Source: a virus. From it: a stretch of 64,000 nucleotides of DNA. The notes beneath the pieces are model-generated. The model saw only the letters and a program-made list of their open reading frames with translations. It made no database searches and was not told where the DNA came from. Shown in pieces: positions 16,616 to 25,146 of the stretch; positions within the stretch are counted from its first letter, which is position 1; each line of letters begins with the position of its first letter. The DNA lies in the IMG/VR virus record IMGVR_UViG_3300005613_000001, positions 192,279 through 256,278 of that record. One strand, written 5' to 3'. Position numbers and translations under genes: made by a program.

Positions 16616-16980
16616 ACTAATTGATTACTTCGCAACCAGTCAGTCAAAGCAAAACGTTTTTTATCTTTGACAAGATATACCTCAACATCCCATGTGTGGT
16701 CACGCTTCTTAATCAAAACAACTTCGGGCTTAGAAGATGAATTTATTAATTGTATAACTTTTTTTGTTGCCTTAGATGGGGTCTTGATCTTTAACTGCCC
16801 TTTAATTCTTTGCTGATTATCAAGCACAATATCAAACTCATGCCCTTGAAGAACCTGAATCTTTGATATTTTATAGCGTTGATTTAAAAAATCACTGTAC
16901 TTGGCATAATCCATAAAAATCACAGTACCAAGAGCTATCATCATGAAAAGAAGCAACATCGTTATTCTTTTACTCTGCAT
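16606..16980 (-). CDS. membrane-anchored SNase-fold-like protein
   Basis: The 124-residue product starts with a basic N terminus and a single hydrophobic helix (residues 8-24). The rest looks like the beta-barrel of staphylococcal-nuclease-like proteins (HEFDIVLDNQQRIKGQLKI; WDVEVYLVKDKKRFALTDWL). The catalytic Arg/Glu set of active thermonucleases is not clearly conserved. It overlaps genes on both sides by about 10 bases. Family assignment is tentative. Confidence 0.5.
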   Translation of the reverse strand: MQSKRITMLLLFMMIALGTVIFMDYAKYSDFLNQRYKISKIQVLQGHEFDIVLDNQQRIKGQLKIKTPSKATKKVIQLINSSSKPEVVLIKKRDHTWDVEVYLVKDKKRFALTDWLRSNQLVWD

Positions 16981-17497
16981 CTTTTACCACCTGCAATGCG
17001 TCTAGTCCATCAATGACTTCCTTCATCCACAAATTGTATTTACGCGCATTCTCTGCAAAAACTACTAAATCTAATGGATGAACCTTCCACTTTGGATCAC
17101 CATTATCATCATATTTCACCTGATCGGAATACTGTACTCTGCCCCAGTCGTCCTTCACAACCTTTGCTTTCCCGTTGATTTCCTGGGTAAGAGGCTCATA
17201 TTCAACATCACACCTTGTCAAATGAAGATCCAAAAGAGCCTCCCTTTGAGCATCATTTAAAATCTGATACCATACATCCACACAAAGCGTTATGCAAAAA
17301 TCGTACTTAGTGCCTTGCCAAATTTTATTAAAATCAGAAAACTTGAGCACTTTTCCTAAATTTAACTTGCCCTGGGTGAAAGGCTTAGAATCAGCCATGC
17401 AAACGGCTATGTTGGCAGTCTCTAATTGGGGGTGATTAACCTTGATCTCATTCAACAAATCAATAACTGGGGGCGGGGCCTTGGTAATAATAGGCAT
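16970..17497 (-). CDS. putative phage metallopeptidase-like protein
   Basis: The 175-residue product resembles the 'putative phage metallopeptidase' family in layout, including a QREALLDLHLTRCDVEYEPL segment where the family has a zinc-binding HExxH-like motif. Here the motif is LHLTRCD, so the catalytic Glu is missing or moved. It may be an inactive or diverged version. It has no signal peptide. It overlaps the SNase-like gene by 11 bases. Confidence 0.5.
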   Translation of the reverse strand: MPIITKAPPPVIDLLNEIKVNHPQLETANIAVCMADSKPFTQGKLNLGKVLKFSDFNKIWQGTKYDFCITLCVDVWYQILNDAQREALLDLHLTRCDVEYEPLTQEINGKAKVVKDDWGRVQYSDQVKYDDNGDPKWKVHPLDLVVFAENARKYNLWMKEVIDGLDALQVVKDAE

Positions 17498-17551
17498 AGT
17501 AATCTCCTTTTCCCCGATTTTATATTAAAGTTAATCAGGTGTCAACAGAGA

Positions 17552-18142
17552 TTAGGTCAAATAAGACTTCAAGAAATCAGGCGAAATTGAATCACTTAAT
17601 GCATCTATCTGCGCCTTCATATTTTCTATTTGAGTTTGAATTTTCTTGCCCTGGTCACTCTTAGCCAAAGCATCCTTGTTGTTCAGCTTGCTTTCTAATT
17701 CATGAAGATTCACTTTCATGTCGTGAAGCTGCTCCAACTGGTTAACATCAGCCAAATTGGGCTTATAATTTTGATCTTTTCCGACAGAAGCGGGTTGAAT
17801 GGGGTTAGCAGCATTGGCAACAGTAGAAGCAACATCTCCTATTTCCTTTTTGCCAAGATCAGGCTCTATAGGTTGAGGAGCAGGCGTAATCCGATCATCT
17901 TCATTCAAATTCTCCTCGCATGCCGGGTCCACTCCAACTTGGTACTTGCACCCACTTAACTTATTCCAATATTCAACATCGCCCTCCTGAAGCAATTTGG
18001 GGGCGGGGGTATTGCTTTGCCCAAAGAAATCTTCTTTTTCTACGCCAGCCTCAGGCTTAGTGGTAGGAGACTCAATGGTGCCATCCTTTTGAGCCTTATC
18101 CCACATATCCACCCATTTATCGAATTTATTGTTGTCTGTCAT
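17552..18142 (-). CDS. hypothetical acidic coiled-coil protein, 196 residues
   Basis: I do not recognise this protein. The first 120 residues are acidic and probably disordered, and residues about 130-185 form a coiled coil (NQLEQLHDMKVNLHELESKL, then KIQTQIENMKAQIDALSDSI). Its start faces the plus-strand Cys-rich gene across a short divergent region. A scaffold or virion-associated role would fit the composition. Confidence 0.55.
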   Translation of the reverse strand: MTDNNKFDKWVDMWDKAQKDGTIESPTTKPEAGVEKEDFFGQSNTPAPKLLQEGDVEYWNKLSGCKYQVGVDPACEENLNEDDRITPAPQPIEPDLGKKEIGDVASTVANAANPIQPASVGKDQNYKPNLADVNQLEQLHDMKVNLHELESKLNNKDALAKSDQGKKIQTQIENMKAQIDALSDSISPDFLKSYLT

Positions 18143-18173
18143 AATAATTTATATATTAGTCAATTTGTCATTT

Positions 18174-18181
18174 TATAAACT
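18174..18181 (+). promoter_or_regulatory. TATAAACT box upstream of the Cys-rich gene
   Basis: TATAAACT ends 10 bases before the ATG at 18192, in the divergent gap between two genes. It resembles the TATAAATA-type boxes before other plus-strand genes, but the spacing to the ATG is very short, so an mRNA from it would have almost no leader. Confidence 0.25.
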
Positions 18182-18191
18182 AAATAGGATT

Positions 18192-19406
18192 ATGTTTAGT
18201 TGCATTAACGAATGTGGACAATGGGGGCAAAGCTCTGCGATGATCGGCCCGAGCTTTAGCAGTACAAATTTAGCACATCTCCCTGCTATCACGCTCTGCG
18301 GACATAACGTTGTAGCATCAGCAGGACAATTTACTTACAGCGTAAGAAGTTGCGCCGACTCAGCAACCATAACCGTTAATAATACAACTTATAAAGAAGA
18401 AAGACAAAGAGGCATTTACCTATTTAATCCCCCTTTTGCTACCTTGGCAGACGACGACTCGCCGCCTGTCGATCAAGTCAATGTGACTGATGCATGCCCC
18501 CAAGGAGCAATCGACTGGAAATGGGATACTTTACCAGATGGGCAATCGGCAGATTGGCAACGTGTGGATGATAGACCATGTGCTGCTGGTGCGGTGGCGG
18601 AAAAACCCGATAGAGACCCCCCAACAAACTTTCAAGGAGACCCGATACATGGAGGCACGGGTCAAACGTGTTGCGAATGCCAAAGTGGAACTGTTACTTA
18701 TAGATCAGAAGGGGATGCTTTCGGTAATAATTTTACATGGGGCGATCCCATAGAAAATTGCGAAAATAACGCAATCGCGCCATCAGGAAGCGAACCCGAA
18801 ACACCACCAACTAGACTTTTTGAAAGTGTAGAGAAGTGTTGTGTGTGTGAGTGTGGCGAAACAACATTTACCTTCCATGCCCCTACCGTGCCTACTAGTT
18901 TTGGCACTTGTAGCTGGGAATGGTCGGCCCAATTTAGACGCTGGTTGAAAACCTCAGACGACTGCACTAATCATGGAACTTGCGTTGCGCCATCTGGGAC
19001 AGGTCCGGGCACCAGAACCACATATTGTGATTCTCCTTATGGACATTGTATTTATAAATGGGTCACAAACCCATCAGAAGGATGGGTTCTTCTATATAAT
19101 GGCTGTAAGGATGGCCCCACAGGGCAGGGCACACCCACTGAGCCGCCTGAGAATAATCCTCAGGGTTTTAGAACGTACAAGACACCATGTACGCCTCCTA
19201 ATGTTGGTGGAGGATCGTGGCGATTTAGAGACAAAGACGGAAACGACGGGCGGGATTGTGATGATGGAGCCGATGTGCCCAGCACCCCCAGTAGAGAAGA
19301 CGAAGACGAAGACGGAGACATACAAGTAATATGCTGCGAGGATTGCCCAAGTGTGAGCTTGTTGTCCCCAACACCAGCAGAATTAACTCCCTTCTGGGAC
19401 TTCTGA
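18192..19406 (+). CDS. Cys-rich, proline-rich protein, possible virion fibre or adhesin
   Basis: The 404-residue product has about 30 Cys in repeated CCxC or CxxC pairs (TCCECQSG, KCCVCECGE, ICCEDCPS) separated by Pro/Thr/Asp-rich linkers. Each unit runs roughly 60-70 residues. I choose the ATG at 18192, since it follows a TAAATAGGATT context and starts the conserved part (MFSCINECGQWG). There is no signal peptide, so secretion by Sec is unlikely. A disulfide- or metal-stabilised external virion part is a reasonable guess. It overlaps the convergent 163-residue gene by 24 bases. Confidence 0.6.
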   Translation: MFSCINECGQWGQSSAMIGPSFSSTNLAHLPAITLCGHNVVASAGQFTYSVRSCADSATITVNNTTYKEERQRGIYLFNPPFATLADDDSPPVDQVNVTDACPQGAIDWKWDTLPDGQSADWQRVDDRPCAAGAVAEKPDRDPPTNFQGDPIHGGTGQTCCECQSGTVTYRSEGDAFGNNFTWGDPIENCENNAIAPSGSEPETPPTRLFESVEKCCVCECGETTFTFHAPTVPTSFGTCSWEWSAQFRRWLKTSDDCTNHGTCVAPSGTGPGTRTTYCDSPYGHCIYKWVTNPSEGWVLLYNGCKDGPTGQGTPTEPPENNPQGFRTYKTPCTPPNVGGGSWRFRDKDGNDGRDCDDGADVPSTPSREDEDEDGDIQVICCEDCPSVSLLSPTPAELTPFWDF

Positions 19407-19874
19407 TTCAGGTTCTATAACTTTCGTTTCAATCACTGTTCCATTTCCTAAATCATCTACACTATCAACAAACTGGTCAAGGTTTTTCATTTCAATGAGA
19501 CTCCAATGAGGATCATCTTCAGGGACATTCTCTGGTTTCGTCCAATAAAACTGCTCGAATTTATATTTATAGATTTTTTCAGCTACATCTTCCACCGACA
19601 TGCCGGAATGTAAATCTTCCGCCATTTCTCCACACACCCTCAATGAATCACCTTCAACAGCGCCTCCTAATTTTCTCAGCAAGATAGCACATTCTTGAGC
19701 TTTATACGTATTCACCAGCAAATTAAGAATATCGCGTTTTAAGTTGCCATCTACGAATTCAACAATAGCCGTATACTTAGCCATTGTTTGCCCTCGCTCG
19801 GGCTTATGATTTCTATTCACTTCAAAAAAGTGTTCATGAAAATTAGATTCATCAATTATCAGTTCTTCTGTCAT
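19383..19874 (-). CDS. hypothetical protein, 163 residues
   Basis: I do not recognise this protein. The central part (GNLKRDILNLLVNTYKAQEC) is helical and both ends are acidic. The ATG at 19874 is preferred because a GGGGAG site sits 6 bases upstream; an earlier in-frame start would extend further into the polymerase gene. It overlaps the DNA polymerase end by 23 bases, so it is probably translated with it. Confidence 0.6.
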   Translation of the reverse strand: MTEELIIDESNFHEHFFEVNRNHKPERGQTMAKYTAIVEFVDGNLKRDILNLLVNTYKAQECAILLRKLGGAVEGDSLRVCGEMAEDLHSGMSVEDVAEKIYKYKFEQFYWTKPENVPEDDPHWSLIEMKNLDQFVDSVDDLGNGTVIETKVIEPESEVPEGS

Positions 19875-22707
19875 TATTTTCTCCCCATTCCATAACGAAC
19901 ACACGGCTATCTCTCTCTTTGGGAGGTAGCATATGTCGCTTATGTCTTTGTGGGCTATCTAGTGTATATCCAAATTTAGTAGGCGGTTGAACCCTAATAC
20001 GTAAAAGGTTAGCGCCTGTGAATTCTTCTTCAAATCGTTCCCAATCATTGGCCCAGACAGTTACATATTGTCTTTCTCCATTACCATCTTCAACCCATAT
20101 ATTATAATTAAACCCCTTACCATTTTTCCAATCTCTTTTTTTATGAGATACAACAACCACTTCTACAGGGCCAACAGTAGCACCATCCCGCATTTCTAAC
20201 CGTAATTGAGAAAATGTGCAACCTGTATAATCTGGGCTTTTCTCTAAAGGGTGGTTCCAAATGAATCCCAGATACTTAGTCTCCGCCGATTCAGGGGAAG
20301 TATAGATTTCTTCTAATTCTTTTGGAATATAAGTATCATCACTTGTAGGATCAAATTTATCAAATGTGAATGGATTTTCGTCTGCTTCCGCCTCTTTTTT
20401 AAGATATCCTTTGATGGATCTTTCTCGTTTGCCCCATAAAGTCTTTAATCTTTTCCATTTATTCAGATTCTTCTTTTGAACTTTCCCATATTTAGGACCA
20501 GGAGTGCGACATACTTCCTCAACAATGTCATCTTCATCAAACAATTGTTGCCACAATTCTAAATTAGACTCATCAAACGTTGCCAATTCATCATGGTCAG
20601 CAAGTATTTCTTTCAACTCACTATCATACCTATCCAAAGTTTTCTGGTATCTCTTCCCACGATCTATCCTATTTTTCTCCGCAGCCTTAAAGTTTTCGTA
20701 ATATTTATACAATGTAACGGGATCGCCCTCATCAAAAAGATTAAGACCCAAAAGCGGCTTGATAACTGTGGCATCTGTACCAAAGAATCTTAAGAACTGT
20801 TCAAGAGATGCATAGGGCTGTCCTTGAACAATTTTCTCAGCATTTGACTCACCCACCCCTTTGATATTTGAAAGTCCAAAATAAATCTTATCATCAGGCG
20901 AAGGCTCTTCATTCTCTTGGATGATTGCAAATCTCACATTTGATTTACTAATATTGACTGGCTCTACGGGGATATCATGAATTACCGCCTCAGTTTTATA
21001 CTCTCTAATTTTGTCCTCTTTTGTTTCACAGCTTAGAATACCAGCGTAGAATTCAAGTGGGTAATGGGCTTTTAGCCAAAGAAGTCTTGAGCTTACATAA
21101 GTGTAGGCTACCGCGTGGCTTTTGTTAAATCCATAAGCCGCGAATGCTTCAATTTGATCCCATAGGAATCTAGTATTTGCTGCTGCGGCTGTTTGGTGGA
21201 TATTTTCTTTTGTGAGTTTGGACGGATATTGAAGTTTATACAAATAAGCAACGTATCCCAGAGATTTAGCGTAAGCATTCTCCATACCTTCATAAAATGC
21301 ATAATTCGCCACTTCTCGTTCTAATTCTTCAAATGAATCTTTATGGAGTCCAATCAGAGGCGTAACAACTTCTTTTGCATCTTTCGGGATTTCGGGCTCA
21401 CAATCACGTACTAATATTTTAGCCCCATTTTCAAGAAACATCTCTTTATACTTACCAAAAATCTCAACCTTCTTCTTACTAATAGCCTTTCTCACTTTTT
21501 CAGTGTGACTATCAGGAACCCCACCAATATATTGGAGAACCTTCATAACCTGTTCTTGATAAGCCATTACCCCGTAGGTATTCCCTAGAATACTTTCCAT
21601 AGCTGGGTGTATCGTATATGGTTCTTCTCCCTTCTTTCTTTTTACATACTTCTCCGCCATGCCCATTCCCAACGGACCAGGGCGATATAAGGCTGTGTAC
21701 GCTACCAAATCATCGAAACTTGTAACGCCTCCTTGTTTTACCAATGATCTTATTCCAGGGGAATCAAATTGGAACACGCATTTTAAATCCCCCTTGTTTG
21801 CCATTGCAATCGCTTTGGCATCATCTAGATAAGCCGTATCTGACCAATCCCGTTGTCCAGGTAATGCGCAGATTGAATCCAAACCATGACGAGCTTTCAC
21901 TAATTGACAAATTCTACCAATTTGTTCCAAGTTCGTAATTACAAGAAGATCAAATTTTACCAGACCCAATGGCCCAAGCTCCTGTGCATTCAATCCCTCA
22001 ACAAAGGCAGAGGTAATTTGTTCAGCCCTATCAACCACAAGGGGAACAAAATTACCAAGAGGTTTATTAGAAATAATCAAACCCGCAGCATGCTTGCCCA
22101 TGCTCTTATTGCGATTTGTGAGCTTTCTAGCCGCATTGTAAATATCAGGATTCGCTTCACAAAACTCTGCAAGGGCAGGATTTAATCGCAGTGCGTCTTC
22201 CCAAGTAACCGCATCACCCTCTTCATCTTTATCTACTAAATATTTGGTAATTGCCACCATTTCATCCCGACTCTTACCATAAACCTTAGCAATATCAATA
22301 AGAGAGCTACGCATACCAAACGTATTATAACTGCCGATATTGCAAACCCGTTCTGGACCGAAGGCATTAGGTGCCCATTCCTCCTTCAAATAATCTCGTA
22401 TTGTCTTGTGGAAGTCTACATCTACATCAGGCATATCCCCATCAAATTCAAAAACAGGCTTCTCATTAATATCAAAATCAGGAACCAAATTTAAAAGATA
22501 AGCTACCAAGAGATTGTTTTGATTAACAGGATAACGGATTTTCTTTTCTTGAAACTCATCGTATAAATCAACAAAATATTGAGCTTCATTCTTGGTTTTT
22601 ATAGCCTTAATCTCCTCAGACAATCGCCCCTTGTGTAGATCATCCTCTAAACCCCGCCTCTTTAAAGCGCTAGCACACAAATAAATCAGTCTATCTTGGT
22701 AGTTCAT
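19852..22707 (-). CDS. dnaE: DNA polymerase III alpha, C-terminal catalytic half
   Basis: This 951-residue protein carries the palm, thumb, fingers, helix-hairpin-helix and OB-fold parts of a C-family polymerase. The catalytic Asp pair is in MPDVDVDF (residues 92-99) and the third acid in VKFDLLVITNLEQI. The PHP domain and the GPGRGS loop are absent; they lie in the separate gene at 37876. The first 90 residues look like a degenerate second copy of the segment that ends the N-terminal half. No intein motifs are present at the junction. I choose the ATG at 22707 (MNYQDRL); an upstream ATG at 22713 is possible, and the furthest in-frame ATG would overlap the divergent metacaspase ribosome site. 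Confidence 0.92.
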   Translation of the reverse strand: MNYQDRLIYLCASALKRRGLEDDLHKGRLSEEIKAIKTKNEAQYFVDLYDEFQEKKIRYPVNQNNLLVAYLLNLVPDFDINEKPVFEFDGDMPDVDVDFHKTIRDYLKEEWAPNAFGPERVCNIGSYNTFGMRSSLIDIAKVYGKSRDEMVAITKYLVDKDEEGDAVTWEDALRLNPALAEFCEANPDIYNAARKLTNRNKSMGKHAAGLIISNKPLGNFVPLVVDRAEQITSAFVEGLNAQELGPLGLVKFDLLVITNLEQIGRICQLVKARHGLDSICALPGQRDWSDTAYLDDAKAIAMANKGDLKCVFQFDSPGIRSLVKQGGVTSFDDLVAYTALYRPGPLGMGMAEKYVKRKKGEEPYTIHPAMESILGNTYGVMAYQEQVMKVLQYIGGVPDSHTEKVRKAISKKKVEIFGKYKEMFLENGAKILVRDCEPEIPKDAKEVVTPLIGLHKDSFEELEREVANYAFYEGMENAYAKSLGYVAYLYKLQYPSKLTKENIHQTAAAANTRFLWDQIEAFAAYGFNKSHAVAYTYVSSRLLWLKAHYPLEFYAGILSCETKEDKIREYKTEAVIHDIPVEPVNISKSNVRFAIIQENEEPSPDDKIYFGLSNIKGVGESNAEKIVQGQPYASLEQFLRFFGTDATVIKPLLGLNLFDEGDPVTLYKYYENFKAAEKNRIDRGKRYQKTLDRYDSELKEILADHDELATFDESNLELWQQLFDEDDIVEEVCRTPGPKYGKVQKKNLNKWKRLKTLWGKRERSIKGYLKKEAEADENPFTFDKFDPTSDDTYIPKELEEIYTSPESAETKYLGFIWNHPLEKSPDYTGCTFSQLRLEMRDGATVGPVEVVVVSHKKRDWKNGKGFNYNIWVEDGNGERQYVTVWANDWERFEEEFTGANLLRIRVQPPTKFGYTLDSPQRHKRHMLPPKERDSRVFVMEWGENNDRRTDN

Positions 22708-22730
22708 AAGCATAAATATAATTGATTCTC

Positions 22731-22738
22731 TATAAATC
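22731..22738 (+). promoter_or_regulatory. TATAAATC box upstream of the metacaspase gene
   Basis: TATAAATC lies 15 bases before the metacaspase ATG, in the 46-base divergent gap next to the polymerase start. It resembles the T4-late-like boxes seen before other plus-strand genes. Confidence 0.35.
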
Positions 22739-22753
22739 GTCAAGGGAGACAAT

Positions 22754-23515
22754 ATGAAACGAGCATTATTAGTTGGTATAAATAATTACCAGGAACCAGG
22801 AAGTGATTTGTCAGGCTGTTTAAACGATGTGGCATTCATGCAAGCCCATATTCGCAAATATGGATTTGAAGAAATGCAAACGCTTAAAAACAGCCAAGCA
22901 ACTAAGAACAATATATTGACCGCACTCACCAATTTAGTTGATAGTTCCGAGGCGGGAGATAAAATTCTATATTACCACAGCGGTCACGGAACTCGCGTGG
23001 TAGATGGCTTTGATGGAGATGAAACAGACAGCATGGATGAATGCCTTGTCTCCTACGATCACGATTGGATGGAACCGCTTCGTGACGACCTTATTGCCAA
23101 AGCAATCAGTGGCATCCACCCAAAAGCACGCCTCTATTTAATTATAGACACCTGCCACAGCGGGACTATCACTGATATTATATCAAATGGGAAAATAAAA
23201 TCTATCCCAATGCCACCAGAAATGGAAGAATATGCTTTACGAAAGGAATTAAAAGTCAAAAGAGATGTTCGCCCTAAAACATTAAACCATATTCTTTTAT
23301 CAGGATGCAAACCCCATGAATACAGCTATGAAGCAGTAGTAGATGGGAAAATCAGAGGATTAATGACATGGGGTTTTATTAAAACCACACAGCGAAGAAA
23401 GCCCTGGAATAGAGTGATTTCAGCCGTTAGAAAACAAGTTACCAGACAACAACCAGGACAGCATCCTGTGTTGGCGGGGAAACCTAGACTTAGAAAAGAA
23501 TTAATATTTAAGTAA
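22754..23515 (+). CDS. metacaspase (caspase-family C14 peptidase)
   Basis: The 253-residue protein is a single-domain type, with the caspase p20 catalytic dyad intact: His78 in YYHSGHGT and Cys134 in IDTCHSG. It also shows the early MKRALLVGINNY strand and acidic residues (DGFDGDE, residues 84-90) typical of metacaspase substrate pockets, which cut after Arg or Lys. There is no separate p10 domain beyond about 90 residues. A GGGAG site precedes the ATG. It heads a plus-strand island with a glycosyltransferase and a methyltransferase. Metacaspases drive suicide in bacteria and eukaryotes; on a phage it might process phage proteins, kill the host on cue or counter a defence protease. Confidence 0.93.
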   Translation: MKRALLVGINNYQEPGSDLSGCLNDVAFMQAHIRKYGFEEMQTLKNSQATKNNILTALTNLVDSSEAGDKILYYHSGHGTRVVDGFDGDETDSMDECLVSYDHDWMEPLRDDLIAKAISGIHPKARLYLIIDTCHSGTITDIISNGKIKSIPMPPEMEEYALRKELKVKRDVRPKTLNHILLSGCKPHEYSYEAVVDGKIRGLMTWGFIKTTQRRKPWNRVISAVRKQVTRQQPGQHPVLAGKPRLRKELIFK

Positions 23516-23529
23516 CCCTAAATTAAGTT

Positions 23530-24183
23530 ATGATTGTAGCTACGTATTTAACAGATTCTCACAAACAACTCTACGAGGAGTTTTTTGAACCGTCTGCTAC
23601 TAAAAATGGGTGGGAAATCTACAAAGTGGAAGGGCCGCAGGTTGGGTGCGGGCACTTTGGCGAGCCAGATTGGCCGGAAATGATGAGGCGGAAAGCTCGG
23701 GCAATGTATGATGCTATATGTACTTACCCAAATGAAATCATACTATATGCCGATTGCGACATATATTTTGCCCGAGACTTCAACTGTAAGAAGCTTCTGG
23801 GAGATAACCTCTTGGCAGCCCAGGTAAGCGACAGAAGAGAAATGTGTGCAGGCTTAATGATAATTAATTGCACGCAAGAAATTAAAAGGATGTATAGAAA
23901 AATATATCGCTCTAAGAGATTCTATCAGCCAGGGAATCTAATGAGCGATCAAGATGCATTAAATCACTTTGTAAAAAAAGATAAAATCCCTCGCAAACTC
24001 ATACCTAGACATCTATTTTGGTGTCCAGCTATTGTGAAGCGATGGGAGAGATGGCAAGAAGTGGATTCAATTGAACAAATTCAACCTATACCTAAAACTA
24101 TACTAGCTGCCCATGCTAATTGGTGTAGGGGTCTTGAATTAAAAAAGGAAATTTTAAACTACGTGAAACAATGCATAAATTAA
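23530..24183 (+). CDS. nucleotide-sugar glycosyltransferase (GT-A, GT77/GT8-like)
   Basis: The 217-residue product has a GT-A acidic metal motif (IILYADCDIYFAR), followed by a MCAGLMIINC segment and a late MSDQDALNHFV that matches the donor-acceptor region of GT8/GT77-type enzymes. It is cytoplasmic. It follows the metacaspase by 14 bases and overlaps the methyltransferase by 13 bases. The sugar and acceptor are unknown. Confidence 0.75.
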   Translation: MIVATYLTDSHKQLYEEFFEPSATKNGWEIYKVEGPQVGCGHFGEPDWPEMMRRKARAMYDAICTYPNEIILYADCDIYFARDFNCKKLLGDNLLAAQVSDRREMCAGLMIINCTQEIKRMYRKIYRSKRFYQPGNLMSDQDALNHFVKKDKIPRKLIPRHLFWCPAIVKRWERWQEVDSIEQIQPIPKTILAAHANWCRGLELKKEILNYVKQCIN

Positions 24184-24764
24184 AACACACTCACATGAGA
24201 ACTAAAAGGAATTCGCCAGGACTCCATAAGCTCTGTAATTCGATCCCAGAAAAACACAGAAATCTTCTTGTAGAAATTGGAAGTTTCTACGGAGAATCCA
24301 CAGCAATCTTTGCAGGGCACTTTAAACAAGTAATCGCAATTGATCCTTGGGATTTCAAAGGCTGCAACGAATTAAATAAGGGTTCAAAGAATAGCAGCGA
24401 GAAGCTAATCACAGGAAAAATGGCTGAGGAGCGATTTGACGAAAATGTAGGCAAAATAGAAAATATTAAAAAAATCAAAGCATACGACCATGATGTAGTT
24501 GACTCTTTTGAAGACAACTCCATCGATTGCATCTATATTGACAGCATACACACTTTTGAAGCGTGTGGGCTCACGATATTAAGATGGTGGCCCAAAGTTA
24601 AAAACTATGGATACATAGCGGGACACGATTTTACGCCAATGTGGCCGGGTATCCAAAAAGTGGTAAAAATAATAGCACAAATGACAAAACAAAGAATGCG
24701 CCGATTTAAAGGGGATTGTAGTTGGCTACTACAAAAAAGAGTTTTCACCCCGCATCAAGTATAA
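24171..24764 (+). CDS. class I SAM-dependent methyltransferase
   Basis: The 197-residue product has the SAM-binding motif I (LLVEIGSFYGESTAIFA), motif II acidic end (VIAIDPWD) and a catalytic-loop pattern (CIYIDSIHTFEACGLTILRW) of the Methyltransf_24 type, often used on sugars. The start could be 24171 or the in-frame ATG at 24195 (MRTKRNSP). It is the last gene of the metacaspase island and overlaps the convergent receiver-like gene by 20 bases. Confidence 0.8.
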   Translation: MHKLKHTHMRTKRNSPGLHKLCNSIPEKHRNLLVEIGSFYGESTAIFAGHFKQVIAIDPWDFKGCNELNKGSKNSSEKLITGKMAEERFDENVGKIENIKKIKAYDHDVVDSFEDNSIDCIYIDSIHTFEACGLTILRWWPKVKNYGYIAGHDFTPMWPGIQKVVKIIAQMTKQRMRRFKGDCSWLLQKRVFTPHQV

Positions 24765-25146
24765 CTTCTAACAAATTCTTATCTCCCACCTTCTCATAAA
24801 CCAAACTTGTAATTGCCATTCTCTGAACCTCATATCCCACCTTTGCTAAATCTTCAGTCATGTATTGTGCAGCGACACTATTGCAAGAATGTACCACCAC
24901 CTTTTTAACATCGGGCTTATTTACCGCCATCCATCTAACAACTTCGCTACCTGTATTCGGATGAGCAGGATCAACATAGACCTCCCCACCTAAATCATGG
25001 TCCAAAAAAACAATGTCCCACGGTTCCTCAGCCGCCTCTAATACTTCAATACATTCAGAGGCGGTTGAGGTAACCGTGGCGTATGGCGCAAAGCTGCGGA
25101 ATAACCTTGTTCTCTCAGGCGAATCATCAAGCCATAACACATTCAT
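24745..25146 (-). CDS. receiver-domain-like protein
   Basis: The 133-residue product resembles a response-regulator receiver: acidic pair in VLWLDDSPERTRL, phosphoacceptor-like Asp in DIVFLDHDLGG and a final VVVHSCNSV strand. The spacing and the HD in LDHDLGG are like the 'cyclic-phosphate processing receiver' family found next to RNA ligase or repair genes. No histidine kinase or output domain is attached. It abuts the PEP-CTERM gene with a 4-base overlap. Confidence 0.65.
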   Translation of the reverse strand: MNVLWLDDSPERTRLFRSFAPYATVTSTASECIEVLEAAEEPWDIVFLDHDLGGEVYVDPAHPNTGSEVVRWMAVNKPDVKKVVVHSCNSVAAQYMTEDLAKVGYEVQRMAITSLVYEKVGDKNLLEVILDAG

